A stretch of 35,833 nucleotides of DNA from positions 1-35,833 of the forward strand of contig NZ_JABMKY010000041.1 in assembly GCF_013204845.1 (NCBI RefSeq). Direction: 5' to 3'. The position numbers were made by a program, and so were the translations under genes. This DNA is from Paenibacillus qinlingensis. Lineage in GTDB: Bacteria; Bacillota; Bacilli; Paenibacillales; NBRC-103111. This document shows positions 8,925-16,220 of the stretch, piece by piece. A model generated the notes under the pieces. That model saw only the letters and a list, made by a program, of their open reading frames with translations. It was not told the origin of the DNA and did no database searches. The stretch's first letter is position 1. The number at the start of each line of letters is the position of its first letter.

Positions 8925-9014
8925 AATATACTTAAGTATATTTAATTACTTTATGTAACTAATGATACGCCTTTGTTTTCTCTCCGTCAAGTAAGTTAAT
9001 TACTTTTTGTAAGT
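8925..9014 (-). promoter_or_regulatory. Candidate operators upstream of the dioxygenase gene
   Basis: Three elements are visible. A perfect 18-bp palindrome AATATACTTAAGTATATT occupies 8925-8942, and its TATACT could serve as a -10. Two near-identical boxes, TAATTACTTTATGTAACT (8943-8960) and TAATTACTTTTTGTAAGT (8997-9014), lie 54 bp apart with TTAC-N5-GTAA dyads. The layout resembles control of Bacillus catDE/mhq genes by HxlR- or MarR-type redox repressors, but no such regulator is adjacent. Confidence 0.45.
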
Positions 9015-9018
9015 TTAT

Positions 9019-9240
9019 TTTGGTGGAGGTTTAAGGGAATAGGGGATAGGTGAAAGAGGGGGTTAGGTGAGGGAGGAGGAGTAGGATGAAAGTGAAGTGA
9101 AGTGAAGTGAAGTGGAGTGTAAGTGAAGTGAAGGTTATTAGTGTGGATAATAGTTAGGGCGAGAGTTGGGAAGTGAAGTGGGTGAGAAGTAGAGTAGAGT
9201 AGAGTAGATTGTGCGGGATCCCAACCCCGACCTCAAGTGA
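9019..9240. repeat. Purine-rich low-complexity tract with pentanucleotide repeats
   Basis: The plus strand is almost pyrimidine-free for long stretches. It includes tandem GAAGT units at about 9088-9133 and tandem AGAGT units at about 9187-9209. No coding frame, ribosome binding site or terminator is recognisable. A similar G/A-rich stretch occurs at about 15940-16160. Confidence 0.7.
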
Positions 9241-9279
9241 GATCCAGTAGAAGAAACGTTCGCCGAGTAAAGTTGAGTA

Positions 9280-9469
9280 AATAACTGGATTTTCTCCAGC
9301 TAATTTGTTGGGGAAATACCTTTTTTAATGAATAACTGGATTTCCTACAGCTAGTTCCTTCGATTTTTGGTCACTATCCCGAATTCCCCTGAATTAACTA
9401 CATAAATTCCATCTATTTGGAGAATTAAGGTGAAAACACCCTAATTAAATGGAGTTTTTCCATCTATTT
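9280..9469. repeat. Palindromic intergenic repeats, class A (about four copies)
   Basis: Copies lie at 9280-9306 (AACTGGATTTTCTCCAGCTA core), 9331-9356, 9391-9418 and 9441-9469 (AAATGGAGTTTTTCCATCTA core). All are variants of the roughly 27-bp near-palindrome also found at 158-296 and 15729-15920. A further small hairpin occupies 9423-9446. No gene is present. Confidence 0.7.
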
Positions 9470-9670
9470 GATTCTCATGGTGCACCGTATTTCGGTGAGG
9501 GCGCCTCTCGATACATTGCAGCCTGTCGCCCCGGCCCATGGCAGTCAGCGCAGTCATCACAGCCCATCCCGCCCGGTCTGTCGTATCCGCCCACCGCAAT
9601 CGGCCCATAGCCACCACTGCTCCTCGCAACCAATCACGCAGCCTATCGCAAATCTCCAGGCCCGCAACGC
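9470..9670. other. GC-rich intergenic stretch without recognisable gene
   Basis: This roughly 200-bp stretch is noticeably more GC-rich than its surroundings and full of short degenerate repeats such as GCCCAT and CAGTCA. Open frames cross it in several phases, but none has a ribosome binding site, a family motif or a plausible protein composition. I see no function. Confidence 0.5.
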
Positions 9671-9699
9671 AAAAGAGCCTCCCGATATGGAAGACTCTT
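9671..9699 (-). terminator. Rho-independent terminator of the SRPBCC-arsR operon
   Basis: On the minus strand an 11-bp stem (AAGAGTCTTCC with GGGAGGCTCTT, including G-T pairs) closes a 5-base loop and runs into TTTT. It lies 15 bases after the arsR stop codon. Confidence 0.75.
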
Positions 9700-9714
9700 C
9701 GCGCAATTCATCTA

Positions 9715-10086
9715 TTACTCTGGATCCACCACTTCAAGTGGGGTGAATTTGAGCTCGGCTGCATCATCATCCTGCTCAACGAAACGTTTGAGCACATTAA
9801 GTTTATTTTCCCAATAGCGCTCGTAGTAGGAAAGCCAGCGTTTGAGCTCCATCAGCGGCTCAGCCTCTAATCGGTAACGGGTCTCGCGGCCGACTTTACG
9901 TTCTTTTACTAAGCCGGCCTCGGCGAGAATACGAAGATGCTTCGATACCGCTGTACGGCTCATGGGGAAATGGCTTGAGATGACCGTGACAGGCATTTCC
10001 TGATCACCCAGAAGCTGCAACAGATGTCGTCGCGTGGGGTCGGCAATTGCCTGGAAGACGTCATGCTTTTGTGCGGGAATAGCCAT
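9715..10086 (-). CDS. ArsR-family winged-helix transcriptional regulator
   Basis: A 123-residue DNA-binding protein. Residues about 8-85 give the ArsR winged helix: VFQAIADPTRRHLLQLL, then the recognition helix in SRTAVSKHLRILAEAGLV, then the wing around GRETRYRL. The usual metal-binding cysteines of metal-sensing ArsR proteins are absent, so this belongs to the SdpR-like, non-metal group. The frame stays open upstream into the SRPBCC gene, but the ATG at 10086 has GAGG at good spacing and follows the upstream stop codon by one base, which marks translational coupling. The pair probably autoregulates through the boxes at 10624-10669. Confidence 0.88.
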   Translation of the reverse strand: MAIPAQKHDVFQAIADPTRRHLLQLLGDQEMPVTVISSHFPMSRTAVSKHLRILAEAGLVKERKVGRETRYRLEAEPLMELKRWLSYYERYWENKLNVLKRFVEQDDDAAELKFTPLEVVDPE

Positions 10087-10087
10087 C

Positions 10088-10510
10088 TTAAGCCTCGATG
10101 TAAGCAGAGAGCCTTTGGACGATGCCTGCCCAGCCTTGTGACATGGTATCGCGAACCGTATCATGCGGTTGACCGAATTCGGTAACTTTGTCGATATCCC
10201 AACCGCCATGGGTGAGGGTGAACTCCGTTTTACCTTCTAGATCGGACAGTTCAAAGGTCAGAAACCAGTCTTTCCCCCAAGAAAAGCTTAAACGATTCGG
10301 GGGATCTAATTCAGTAACTTTACAGGGGGATTTCCCGAAAGGGCCAGCTTCCAAATGAAATTCATAGCCGAGCTCCGGCATGAAATTGTTCGGCATGAAC
10401 CATACGGCGATGCCTTCAGAAGTCGCTACCGCATTCCACACTTTTTGAATCGGTGCATTAAAAATAAGTGTTTGCTTAATATCGGGCAGGGTTTGCATTT
10501 TATTTTCCAT
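10088..10510 (-). CDS. SRPBCC (AHSA1-type) domain protein
   Basis: A 140-residue protein of the START/SRPBCC fold with the AHSA1-like pattern: FNAPIQKVWNAVATSEGIAVWF at the N-terminus and the C-terminal helix containing GWAGIVQRL. Such proteins have a deep hydrophobic pocket for a small ligand; the ligand is unknown. It is the first gene of a two-gene minus-strand operon with arsR. SRPBCC-ArsR pairs are very common in soil bacteria. The ATG start is supported by GGAGG nine bases upstream, and transcription likely starts at the promoter at 10647-10676. Confidence 0.85.
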   Translation of the reverse strand: MENKMQTLPDIKQTLIFNAPIQKVWNAVATSEGIAVWFMPNNFMPELGYEFHLEAGPFGKSPCKVTELDPPNRLSFSWGKDWFLTFELSDLEGKTEFTLTHGGWDIDKVTEFGQPHDTVRDTMSQGWAGIVQRLSAYIEA

Positions 10511-10623
10511 AGTAATAGGCCTCCAATGGCAGTATTGTTATTTGCTTTTTACCTTACCTGTGGTTTAAAGCACATCAACCTAGTTTTCCCGCGAAATCAC
10601 TTCTCCATCGGATACGCTAAAGC

Positions 10624-10669
10624 GAAACCATTTGGTTACATATACTATTATATGAAACCATTTGGTTTC
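10624..10669. promoter_or_regulatory. Pair of palindromic boxes, candidate ArsR operators
   Basis: GAAACCATTTGGTTAC at 10624-10639 and GAAACCATTTGGTTTC at 10654-10669 differ at one position and start exactly 30 bp apart, about three helical turns. One fills the -35/-10 spacer and the other covers the expected transcription start. This is the geometry expected for tight autorepression by the ArsR protein of the same operon, which is an inference. Confidence 0.7.
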
Positions 10670-10676
10670 GTGTCAA
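10647..10676 (-). promoter_or_regulatory. Sigma-A promoter of the SRPBCC-arsR operon
   Basis: Read on the minus strand, TTGACA (10671-10676) and TATAAT (10647-10652) are both perfect consensus hexamers separated by 18 bp. The spacer is filled by one of the two operator-like palindromes. Confidence 0.85.
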
Positions 10677-10710
10677 GATGCGCGACCTAGCGCAACTTTT
10701 GGGCAAAATG

Positions 10711-10739
10711 GAATATTTTAAGCGTAACTGCTCAGAATA
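10711..10739 (+). promoter_or_regulatory. Candidate sigma-G (forespore) promoter of the ger operon
   Basis: GAATA (10711-10715), a 17-bp spacer and CAGAATA (10733-10739) fit the sigma-G pattern gHATR and CATWMTA with one mismatch. Germinant receptor operons in Bacillus are transcribed by sigma-G. The start site would fall near 10746, which excludes an ATG at 10740 as start codon. Confidence 0.5.
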
Positions 10740-10769
10740 ATGGAAAGCTCTAGCTGGAGGGGATCGTGC

Positions 10770-12275
10770 ATGGCCATATGGGATCGTTTATTGTTTTCCT
10801 TCCCGCGGCAAGTAGATAAAGAGCCTAAACGATTTGAGATACCTGCGTTAACTGAGCCTGCCAATGCGGATGAGTCTATATCATTAGCTCATATTCTGGA
10901 ACAATTCGAGGATTGTATTGATGTGTTTCATCGAAACATACCTAGCATCCAAGTTGATATTATATATATTCCCCATATGATTGATCACACGCAATTGTCT
11001 CGGGAAGTTATGGATCCATTAGCGAATGTGCAAACTGATGATTTAAGCCATATTTTGGAACAGTCACAATTTGAACAATCAGATGATGCTAAGGAAATTG
11101 TCATTGGAATACTGTCTGGACAAGTGGCTATTTTTCATAATGAAAAAGTCTACCTATTTTTTGTTTATGGCCCAGAAGCCAGGAGTGTGCAGCAATCTGA
11201 AACCGAGACCGTTATTACAGGACCACATGATGCGTTCACTGAAACCGCGGGTACGAACCTTTCGTTAGTGCGAAGACGGGTGAAAAGCTCACATTTGAAG
11301 GTGGTCAAGCTAGAAGTCGGTGAAGTTACCAAAACCGCCGTTTTTGTCCTTTATATCAAAGGCATTGCGAATATGGAACTGGTTGATGAATTTGTTCGGC
11401 GTATTCGTGGAATTGAAATTGATGCGGTCTATGATGGTAACATGTTTTCTCAGTATATTGATGATTATCCGTACTCCTTATTCCCGCAATTCCTAATTAC
11501 AGAGCGTCCGGACACGGCTGTTTCCAAATTGGTGGGAGGCCGCATTTTGGCAATTGTAGATGGAAGTCCGGCAGCGGTGAGCGCTCCGACGGCTTTCTTC
11601 GACTTCTTCTCTTCAGCGGATGACTATTATCAGAGATGGTCGATCGGGACCGCTACAAGGATGCTTCGGTTTATCGCTTTCTTGATAACCATTACGTTTA
11701 CTGCCATCTATGTATCTGTGACTACGTATCATTATGAGATGATTCCTGAGGCGTTGATTTTAACGTTGAGAGAATCACGAAGTAAGGTGCCATTTCCTCC
11801 AGTCATCGAAGCGATGTTGATGGAGGTTACGATAGAACTACTGCGAGAAGCAGGGGCACGATTGCCGACCAAAATCGGACAAACCATCGGTATCGTTGGT
11901 GGTATTGTTATCGGTCAAGCAGCTGTTCAAGCAGGTCTGACGAGTAACATTCTCATTATTGCAGTGGCTTCATCGGCGATTTCCTCTTTTGTCATTCCGA
12001 GCTATGTGATGAGTGCCTCGATTCGTCTTATCCGTTTTGGTTTGATTTTGTTGGCGGGTGTATGGGGGAATTTCGGTCTGATGGCAGGTATCGGTTATAT
12101 TGTCATCCATTTATGTGGATTAACCAGCTTGGGGACTTCCTATTTATCACCTTTTGCACCTACTAAATGGAGCGATTGGAAAGATGTTTTCATTCGGAGT
12201 CCTTTTTCCATGTTGACAGCGAGGCCAAATCAAGTGAAGACGACCAATTCGAAGAAGAATAAAATGAGAAAATAA
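10770..12275 (+). CDS. gerA: Spore germination protein, GerA family (A subunit of germinant receptor)
   Basis: A 501-residue subunit of a GerA-type receptor in the inner spore membrane. The N-terminal half is hydrophilic (about residues 1-290). It is followed by membrane segments from about 297, with the family hallmark PFPP at 341-344 and then EAMLMEVTIELLREAG. Several hydrophobic segments fill the rest, and a basic tail ends the protein. The ATG at 10770 is chosen because GGAGGGG lies seven bases before it and the predicted sigma-G start point lies between it and the earlier in-frame ATG at 10740. It is the first gene of a complete A-B-C operon. The germinant (amino acid, sugar or nucleoside) cannot be read from the sequence. 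Confidence 0.92.
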   Translation: MAIWDRLLFSFPRQVDKEPKRFEIPALTEPANADESISLAHILEQFEDCIDVFHRNIPSIQVDIIYIPHMIDHTQLSREVMDPLANVQTDDLSHILEQSQFEQSDDAKEIVIGILSGQVAIFHNEKVYLFFVYGPEARSVQQSETETVITGPHDAFTETAGTNLSLVRRRVKSSHLKVVKLEVGEVTKTAVFVLYIKGIANMELVDEFVRRIRGIEIDAVYDGNMFSQYIDDYPYSLFPQFLITERPDTAVSKLVGGRILAIVDGSPAAVSAPTAFFDFFSSADDYYQRWSIGTATRMLRFIAFLITITFTAIYVSVTTYHYEMIPEALILTLRESRSKVPFPPVIEAMLMEVTIELLREAGARLPTKIGQTIGIVGGIVIGQAAVQAGLTSNILIIAVASSAISSFVIPSYVMSASIRLIRFGLILLAGVWGNFGLMAGIGYIVIHLCGLTSLGTSYLSPFAPTKWSDWKDVFIRSPFSMLTARPNQVKTTNSKKNKMRK

Positions 12276-12288
12276 GGATGATCCGTGC

Positions 12289-13368
12289 GTGAATGAGAAG
12301 TTGAACGGGTTCCAAATCTTCATTTTGATTCATATGATACAAGTCGGGGTGGGGATCTTTGCTTTACCCCGTATTGCAGCTGAATATTTTGGTTATAACG
12401 GTTGGCTCATGTTAGTTGTTGTCGCTGCAGTAGTTGCGTTCAATATATATCTAATTTGGATTGTATGGAAGATGGGAAACGGTGCTGATATATTCACTAT
12501 TTTTGAAAGCTACCTGCCCAAGTGGATTGTGTATCCATTGTATGCCATTGTCGGGTTTACTTGGTCATTTACGGCTAGTTTGGTTGCTAAGGAATATGTT
12601 CTTATTTTTCAAGTTACGGCATTTCCAACAGCTAACCCGATGACTTTCATGTTTGTTATTAGCCTACTTGCGTATTTACTGCTCATTAAAGGTTTTTATA
12701 CGATTGTGAAGGCGAGTACCGTATTTTTCTTTTTGATATTGTGGATGCTGCCATTGGAAATTCCATTTTTCAATGATTTGCAGTTATCGCGATATACATT
12801 CTATATATTTCAAGAGGGGAAGGAGCACTGGAAGGGGATTTTTAATCTATACGGTTCTTATTTGGGGTATGAGCTCTGTATGTTTTTGTTCCCGTATGTT
12901 CAGCAGAAAGTGCGATTTTTTACAAGCGTACAGCTAGCTAATGCAGTTAGCTTTCTAATTTATGTAAGTGTGTGCCTAGTTTGCTTCGGATTCTACAGCT
13001 TGCAACAGTTGAAATTAATTATGTTTCCTTGTATTGATTTACTTGCGTATATTAAATTTCCGTTTATCGAACGAGCGGAGAATATCCTGTTTAGCTTTCT
13101 TGTCTTTCGGGTTCTCATTACAATTGTTATGTATCATTGGGTAGCGAGTTTATGTATGCAGCGAATTTTCACCAAGAGTAAGTTTACACGGATCACGTTC
13201 TATCTGATGGTAATCACTTTTCTCCTTTCGTTCATTCCGAGTGTGTTGGATGAAGTTGGTAAATGGTTGTTTATTTGTACGTATTTTACGATCGCTTATT
13301 CCTTTGTCCTGCCGATTTGCTTAATTGGTATTCTTTCTATTCAAAGGTGGCGAAAACAGCTTGCATAA
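12289..13368 (+). CDS. gerB: Spore germination permease, GerAB family (B subunit)
   Basis: A 359-residue integral membrane protein with about ten hydrophobic segments, related to the amino acid-polyamine-cation transporter superfamily. Early residues (FQIFILIHMIQVGVGIFALP) match the GerAB/spore permease pattern. In the GerA family this subunit carries the germinant-binding pocket. The start is GTG, with AAGGATGA upstream and only 13 bases after the gerA stop. The downstream gerC gene overlaps its 3' end by eight bases, so the three subunits are translationally coupled. Confidence 0.92.
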   Translation: MNEKLNGFQIFILIHMIQVGVGIFALPRIAAEYFGYNGWLMLVVVAAVVAFNIYLIWIVWKMGNGADIFTIFESYLPKWIVYPLYAIVGFTWSFTASLVAKEYVLIFQVTAFPTANPMTFMFVISLLAYLLLIKGFYTIVKASTVFFFLILWMLPLEIPFFNDLQLSRYTFYIFQEGKEHWKGIFNLYGSYLGYELCMFLFPYVQQKVRFFTSVQLANAVSFLIYVSVCLVCFGFYSLQQLKLIMFPCIDLLAYIKFPFIERAENILFSFLVFRVLITIVMYHWVASLCMQRIFTKSKFTRITFYLMVITFLLSFIPSVLDEVGKWLFICTYFTIAYSFVLPICLIGILSIQRWRKQLA

Positions 13369-14470
13369 GACGCGGTTTCAATGGCTGATTACTGGTATGC
13401 TACTGATGACGATGACCGGCTGTGGGAATGATCAGCGGATCTTAGAGAAGATTGGACTAACCCATACCACAGCTTTTGATTTAATGCCTGGGGACATGCT
13501 CAAGGTGACGAATAGTATACCTCTAGCTGTGGACGAGGGCCGAAGGCCAAGAGAAGTCTTAACGACCATTTCCGATAGTAGCAAGGGTGCGAAAGTAGAT
13601 CTCTCTAGGCAGACTCAATTGGTTTTAGTTAGTGGACAAATGCGTAATATTATGTTCGGAACGACACTAGCTCAGCGGGGATTTTGGGATGATATCGATA
13701 CACTTGTGAGGGATCCTTCCGTTTCACCACGTGTCAAAGTGACCGTCGTAGATGGAAATGCCCATGACTTATTAGTCAAAAAGTACAGCAATTACTTACG
13801 AACAGCACAGTATATTGATCGAATGATGGAATCTGAAATGAGGTTCCAAAGCATTCCAAAGATTACTTTATATGAGTTCACTAGAGATTACTACGATGAT
13901 GGCATAGACCCTGTTGCTCCGATCATTAAAGACATTGGAGACCATGTGAAGGTAAATGGTATTGCTTTATTTCAAGATGATCGTTATCTAATGAAGATTG
14001 ATGACCAGGAAACGATTTTTTTCTCCATGTTAAGCAAAAATTTCAAATTGGGCTCATTACCCATGCGTCTAAGTGAAGAGGGAGAAAAGAAAGAGTTTGT
14101 GTTGTTCGATTCGTTGGTTAGCAAGCGACAGGTTCACGCGGCGCGCGCGGGAGAAAGCTCGTTCAAAGTTGATTTCGAGATATCAGTCAGCGGTGTTATT
14201 TTGGAGTACATGGGAGATTTGAAAATTAGTAAGGAAGAAGATCGGCATGCACTGGAGGCCAAAATAGGTGAGAAAATCACCTCGCACATGGAGACCATCG
14301 TGAAAGATATGCAGAAGCATAATGTGGATAGTCTCGGGCTGGGCAACGCGATTAAGCTTATCGTTCCTTATAAGGAATGGAAAGCGATGGACTGGCGTGA
14401 GGTGTACCCCGAGGTAGAGGTTCATTGTCAAGCGAAAGTAAAGATCAAGCATTACGGGAAGTTTCAGTGA
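13361..14470 (+). CDS. gerC: Spore germination lipoprotein, Ger(x)C family (C subunit)
   Basis: A 369-residue lipoprotein subunit of the germinant receptor. The N-terminus (MHKTRFQWLITGMLLMTMTG) precedes cysteine 21, the likely diacylglycerol-modified residue. The Ger(x)C core follows, including a DRMMESEMRFQSIPKITLYEF-like stretch and a C-terminal half with the usual alternating beta-strands. TTG at 13361 is taken as start because AAAGGTGG lies ten bases upstream. An earlier in-frame TTG at 13325 would place a charged segment before the lipoprotein signal. It overlaps gerB by eight bases. No clear terminator is seen after the stop. Confidence 0.9.
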   Translation: MHKTRFQWLITGMLLMTMTGCGNDQRILEKIGLTHTTAFDLMPGDMLKVTNSIPLAVDEGRRPREVLTTISDSSKGAKVDLSRQTQLVLVSGQMRNIMFGTTLAQRGFWDDIDTLVRDPSVSPRVKVTVVDGNAHDLLVKKYSNYLRTAQYIDRMMESEMRFQSIPKITLYEFTRDYYDDGIDPVAPIIKDIGDHVKVNGIALFQDDRYLMKIDDQETIFFSMLSKNFKLGSLPMRLSEEGEKKEFVLFDSLVSKRQVHAARAGESSFKVDFEISVSGVILEYMGDLKISKEEDRHALEAKIGEKITSHMETIVKDMQKHNVDSLGLGNAIKLIVPYKEWKAMDWREVYPEVEVHCQAKVKIKHYGKFQ

Positions 14471-14571
14471 GTTCAAAGTAGGTAGAAACGTAATGATAAT
14501 TGAATTTGGAGGTTGAATTTGATAGGGTAGAGGTCAGAGAATATAGCTAGGATAAAGGAGTTATGGGGAAA

Positions 14572-15558
14572 ATGATACGATTCGCAGTTATTGGTACGAA
14601 CTGGATCACCGAGGAATTCATTCATGCAGCACTCGAAACAGGAGAGTTTGAACTGACTGCTGTTTACTCCCGCACGGAAGAAATGGCTGCAGAATTCGCA
14701 GCGAAATTTGATGTGGCCCATCAATTTACAGACTTAACGGCATTTGCGCAAAGCGACGCATTCGATGCTGTCTATATTGCGAGTCCTAACTCGTTGCACG
14801 CGGAGTATGCTGTTCATTGCATGAAGCATGGGAAGCATGTCATTTGCGAAAAGCCCGCGGCTTCCAATAGTGCGGAGCTTGCGGCGATGATTGAAACGGC
14901 ACGCAGCCATCAGGTTGTGTTCATGGAAGCGTTGAAATCGACGCTGATGCCTAATTTTAAAGTCGTACAAGAGAATTTACATAAGCTTGGGAAAGTAAGA
15001 CGTTATTTTGCGAGCTATTGCCAGTATTCATCCAGATATGACGCCTACAAGCAGGGGACTGTGCTGAATGCGTTCAATCCTGTATTTTCAAATGGATCGA
15101 TGATGGATTTGGGTGTGTATTGTATTTATCCATTGGTTGTGTTGTTCGGTGCGCCTGAGCGGGTACAAGCGAGTGCGGTGATGCTGGAATCCGGCGTAGA
15201 TGGCGAGGGTAGCTTGTTGCTAAGCTACAAAGAAATGGATGCTGTGATTCAGCACTCCAAAATCGCTAGCTCCTACCTGCCTGCTGAAATTCAGGGCGAA
15301 CTGGCGACCATGGTTATCGATAAGATTAACCAACCAGAGAAAGTGCAAATTCGGTACCGCGACGGTTCGGTAGAGGATTTGACGCGTGAGCAGAGCGTAA
15401 GAACGATGCGCTACGAGGCGGAAGAGTTTAGCCGGCTGATTAAGGCGGGCGAGTTGGAGTCTCCGACGAATTCACATGCGAATTCCAGTGCAGCGATGGC
15501 GATTATGGATGAGGCGCGGAGACAGATCGGGTTAGTTTTCCCGGCGGATCGGAAGTAA
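14572..15558 (+). CDS. Gfo/Idh/MocA family NAD(P)-dependent oxidoreductase
   Basis: A 328-residue dehydrogenase. The N-terminal Rossmann fold is evident (IRFAVIGTNWITEEFIHAAL, a variant of GxGxxG), followed by the family motif CEKPAASN that carries the conserved EKP lysine. The C-terminal half is the alpha/beta substrate domain. Members oxidise or reduce sugars, inositols or related compounds; the substrate is unknown. Two ATG codons compete: 14563 is only two bases from AAAGGAG and 14572 is eleven bases away. The latter gives the usual family N-terminus, but the choice is uncertain. The gene stands alone between the ger operon and a repeat region. Confidence 0.85.
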   Translation: MIRFAVIGTNWITEEFIHAALETGEFELTAVYSRTEEMAAEFAAKFDVAHQFTDLTAFAQSDAFDAVYIASPNSLHAEYAVHCMKHGKHVICEKPAASNSAELAAMIETARSHQVVFMEALKSTLMPNFKVVQENLHKLGKVRRYFASYCQYSSRYDAYKQGTVLNAFNPVFSNGSMMDLGVYCIYPLVVLFGAPERVQASAVMLESGVDGEGSLLLSYKEMDAVIQHSKIASSYLPAEIQGELATMVIDKINQPEKVQIRYRDGSVEDLTREQSVRTMRYEAEEFSRLIKAGELESPTNSHANSSAAMAIMDEARRQIGLVFPADRK

Positions 15559-15565
15559 CTTGGTT

Positions 15566-15700
15566 AGGATGAACCAAGTGAAGCTGAGCCGAACCGAGCG
15601 AACTGAACCCAACCGAGCAGAGCGAGTTGGGCCAAACGGTGCCAAGCGAGCTGAGAGCGGAGCCAAGCGAAACGAAGCCAATTCAAGCCCAAATCGGCCT
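15566..15700. repeat. Degenerate short-repeat tract after the oxidoreductase gene
   Basis: Loosely repeated units of about 10 bp such as GAACCGAGC and GCCAAGCGA fill this stretch. A minus-strand open frame crosses it but encodes a repetitive W/L/A-rich product with no ribosome binding site. I see no gene. Confidence 0.55.
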
Positions 15701-15728
15701 CTCTCACCAACTGGCTGGGCGCGGCGCG

Positions 15729-15920
15729 ATTAACTGGAAAAACTACAGCTATTTCCATGATTTTCGACTGAAAATCAGAAATAGCTGGAAATAATGTAGT
15801 TAATTCCGCGCGTCAGGTCCATTTTGCGGGAAATACTCGGAATTAGCTGGAGGTTTTACAGTTAATGTTCGAAAGAGCTGAATATGTGGGGAAATAGCTG
15901 GAGTTTTTCCAGCTATTTTT
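15729..15920. repeat. Palindromic intergenic repeats, class A (four copies, two forming a long hairpin)
   Basis: Copies lie at 15729-15755, 15778-15805, 15839-15866 and 15891-15920. The last has the clearest palindrome, AATAGCTGGAGTTTTTCC followed by AGCTATTT. The first two are in inverted orientation and together fold into an imperfect hairpin of about 77 bp, with perfect inner arms GATTTTC/GAAAATC and CTATTTC/GAAATAG. Confidence 0.75.
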
Positions 15921-15998
15921 TGCGTTGTGTTGCGGAGAGGCAGTGATTAGCTAGTTGGAGATGGGAATGGAGTTGAGAGGTAACGATGTGGGGGCGAG

Positions 15999-16081
15999 TT
16001 AGGGATGGAGGTAATAAGGTGGGAGTGAAGTAGACATGAGGGTAGGGATGGAGGTAATAAGGTGGAGTAGTGAAGTAGACA
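15999..16081. repeat. Tandem duplication of about 40 bp in a purine-rich tract
   Basis: TAGGGATGGAGGTAATAAGG begins at 16000 and again at 16043, and the similarity continues through GTGAAGTAGACA in both copies. The surrounding 15940-16160 is G/A-rich on the plus strand and has no recognisable gene. Confidence 0.65.
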
Positions 16082-16179
16082 AGAAGGTAGAGTTAGAGGT
16101 TGAAACATGAAGCAATGAATTGTGCGATAAGGTTAAGTGGGGTGTAGTGTGAAGTAGTAGTGAACCCCTACATAAGAAT

Positions 16180-16211
16180 AGAAGAACCTGATGAAATCCT
16201 CAGGTTCTTCT
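16180..16211 (-). terminator. Terminator hairpin of the permease gene
   Basis: AGAAGAACCTGA and TCAGGTTCTTCT form a perfect 12-bp stem with an 8-base loop, ten bases past the permease stop codon. The T-run is weak on both strands, so it may also be an RNA-stabilising hairpin. Confidence 0.65.
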
Positions 16212-16220
16212 TGTTGTGCG

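Noticed and set aside
9468..9870. Proline/histidine-rich proteins on the plus strand
   Set aside because: Overlapping open frames in a GC-rich, degenerate tract running into the antisense of arsR; no ribosome binding site, motif or codon signature.
10087..10209. Longer ArsR protein starting inside the SRPBCC gene
   Set aside because: The extension has no family similarity or ribosome binding site and overlaps a well-supported gene in another frame. The coupled ATG at 10086 gives the normal ArsR length.
15564..15758. 64-residue minus-strand protein after the oxidoreductase gene
   Set aside because: It translates a degenerate 10-bp repeat into a Trp/Leu/Ala-rich string, without start signal or homology.
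16180..16211. Operator palindrome
   Set aside because: A 12-bp stem with an 8-base loop ten bases after a stop codon is better explained as the permease terminator or 3' stabiliser.
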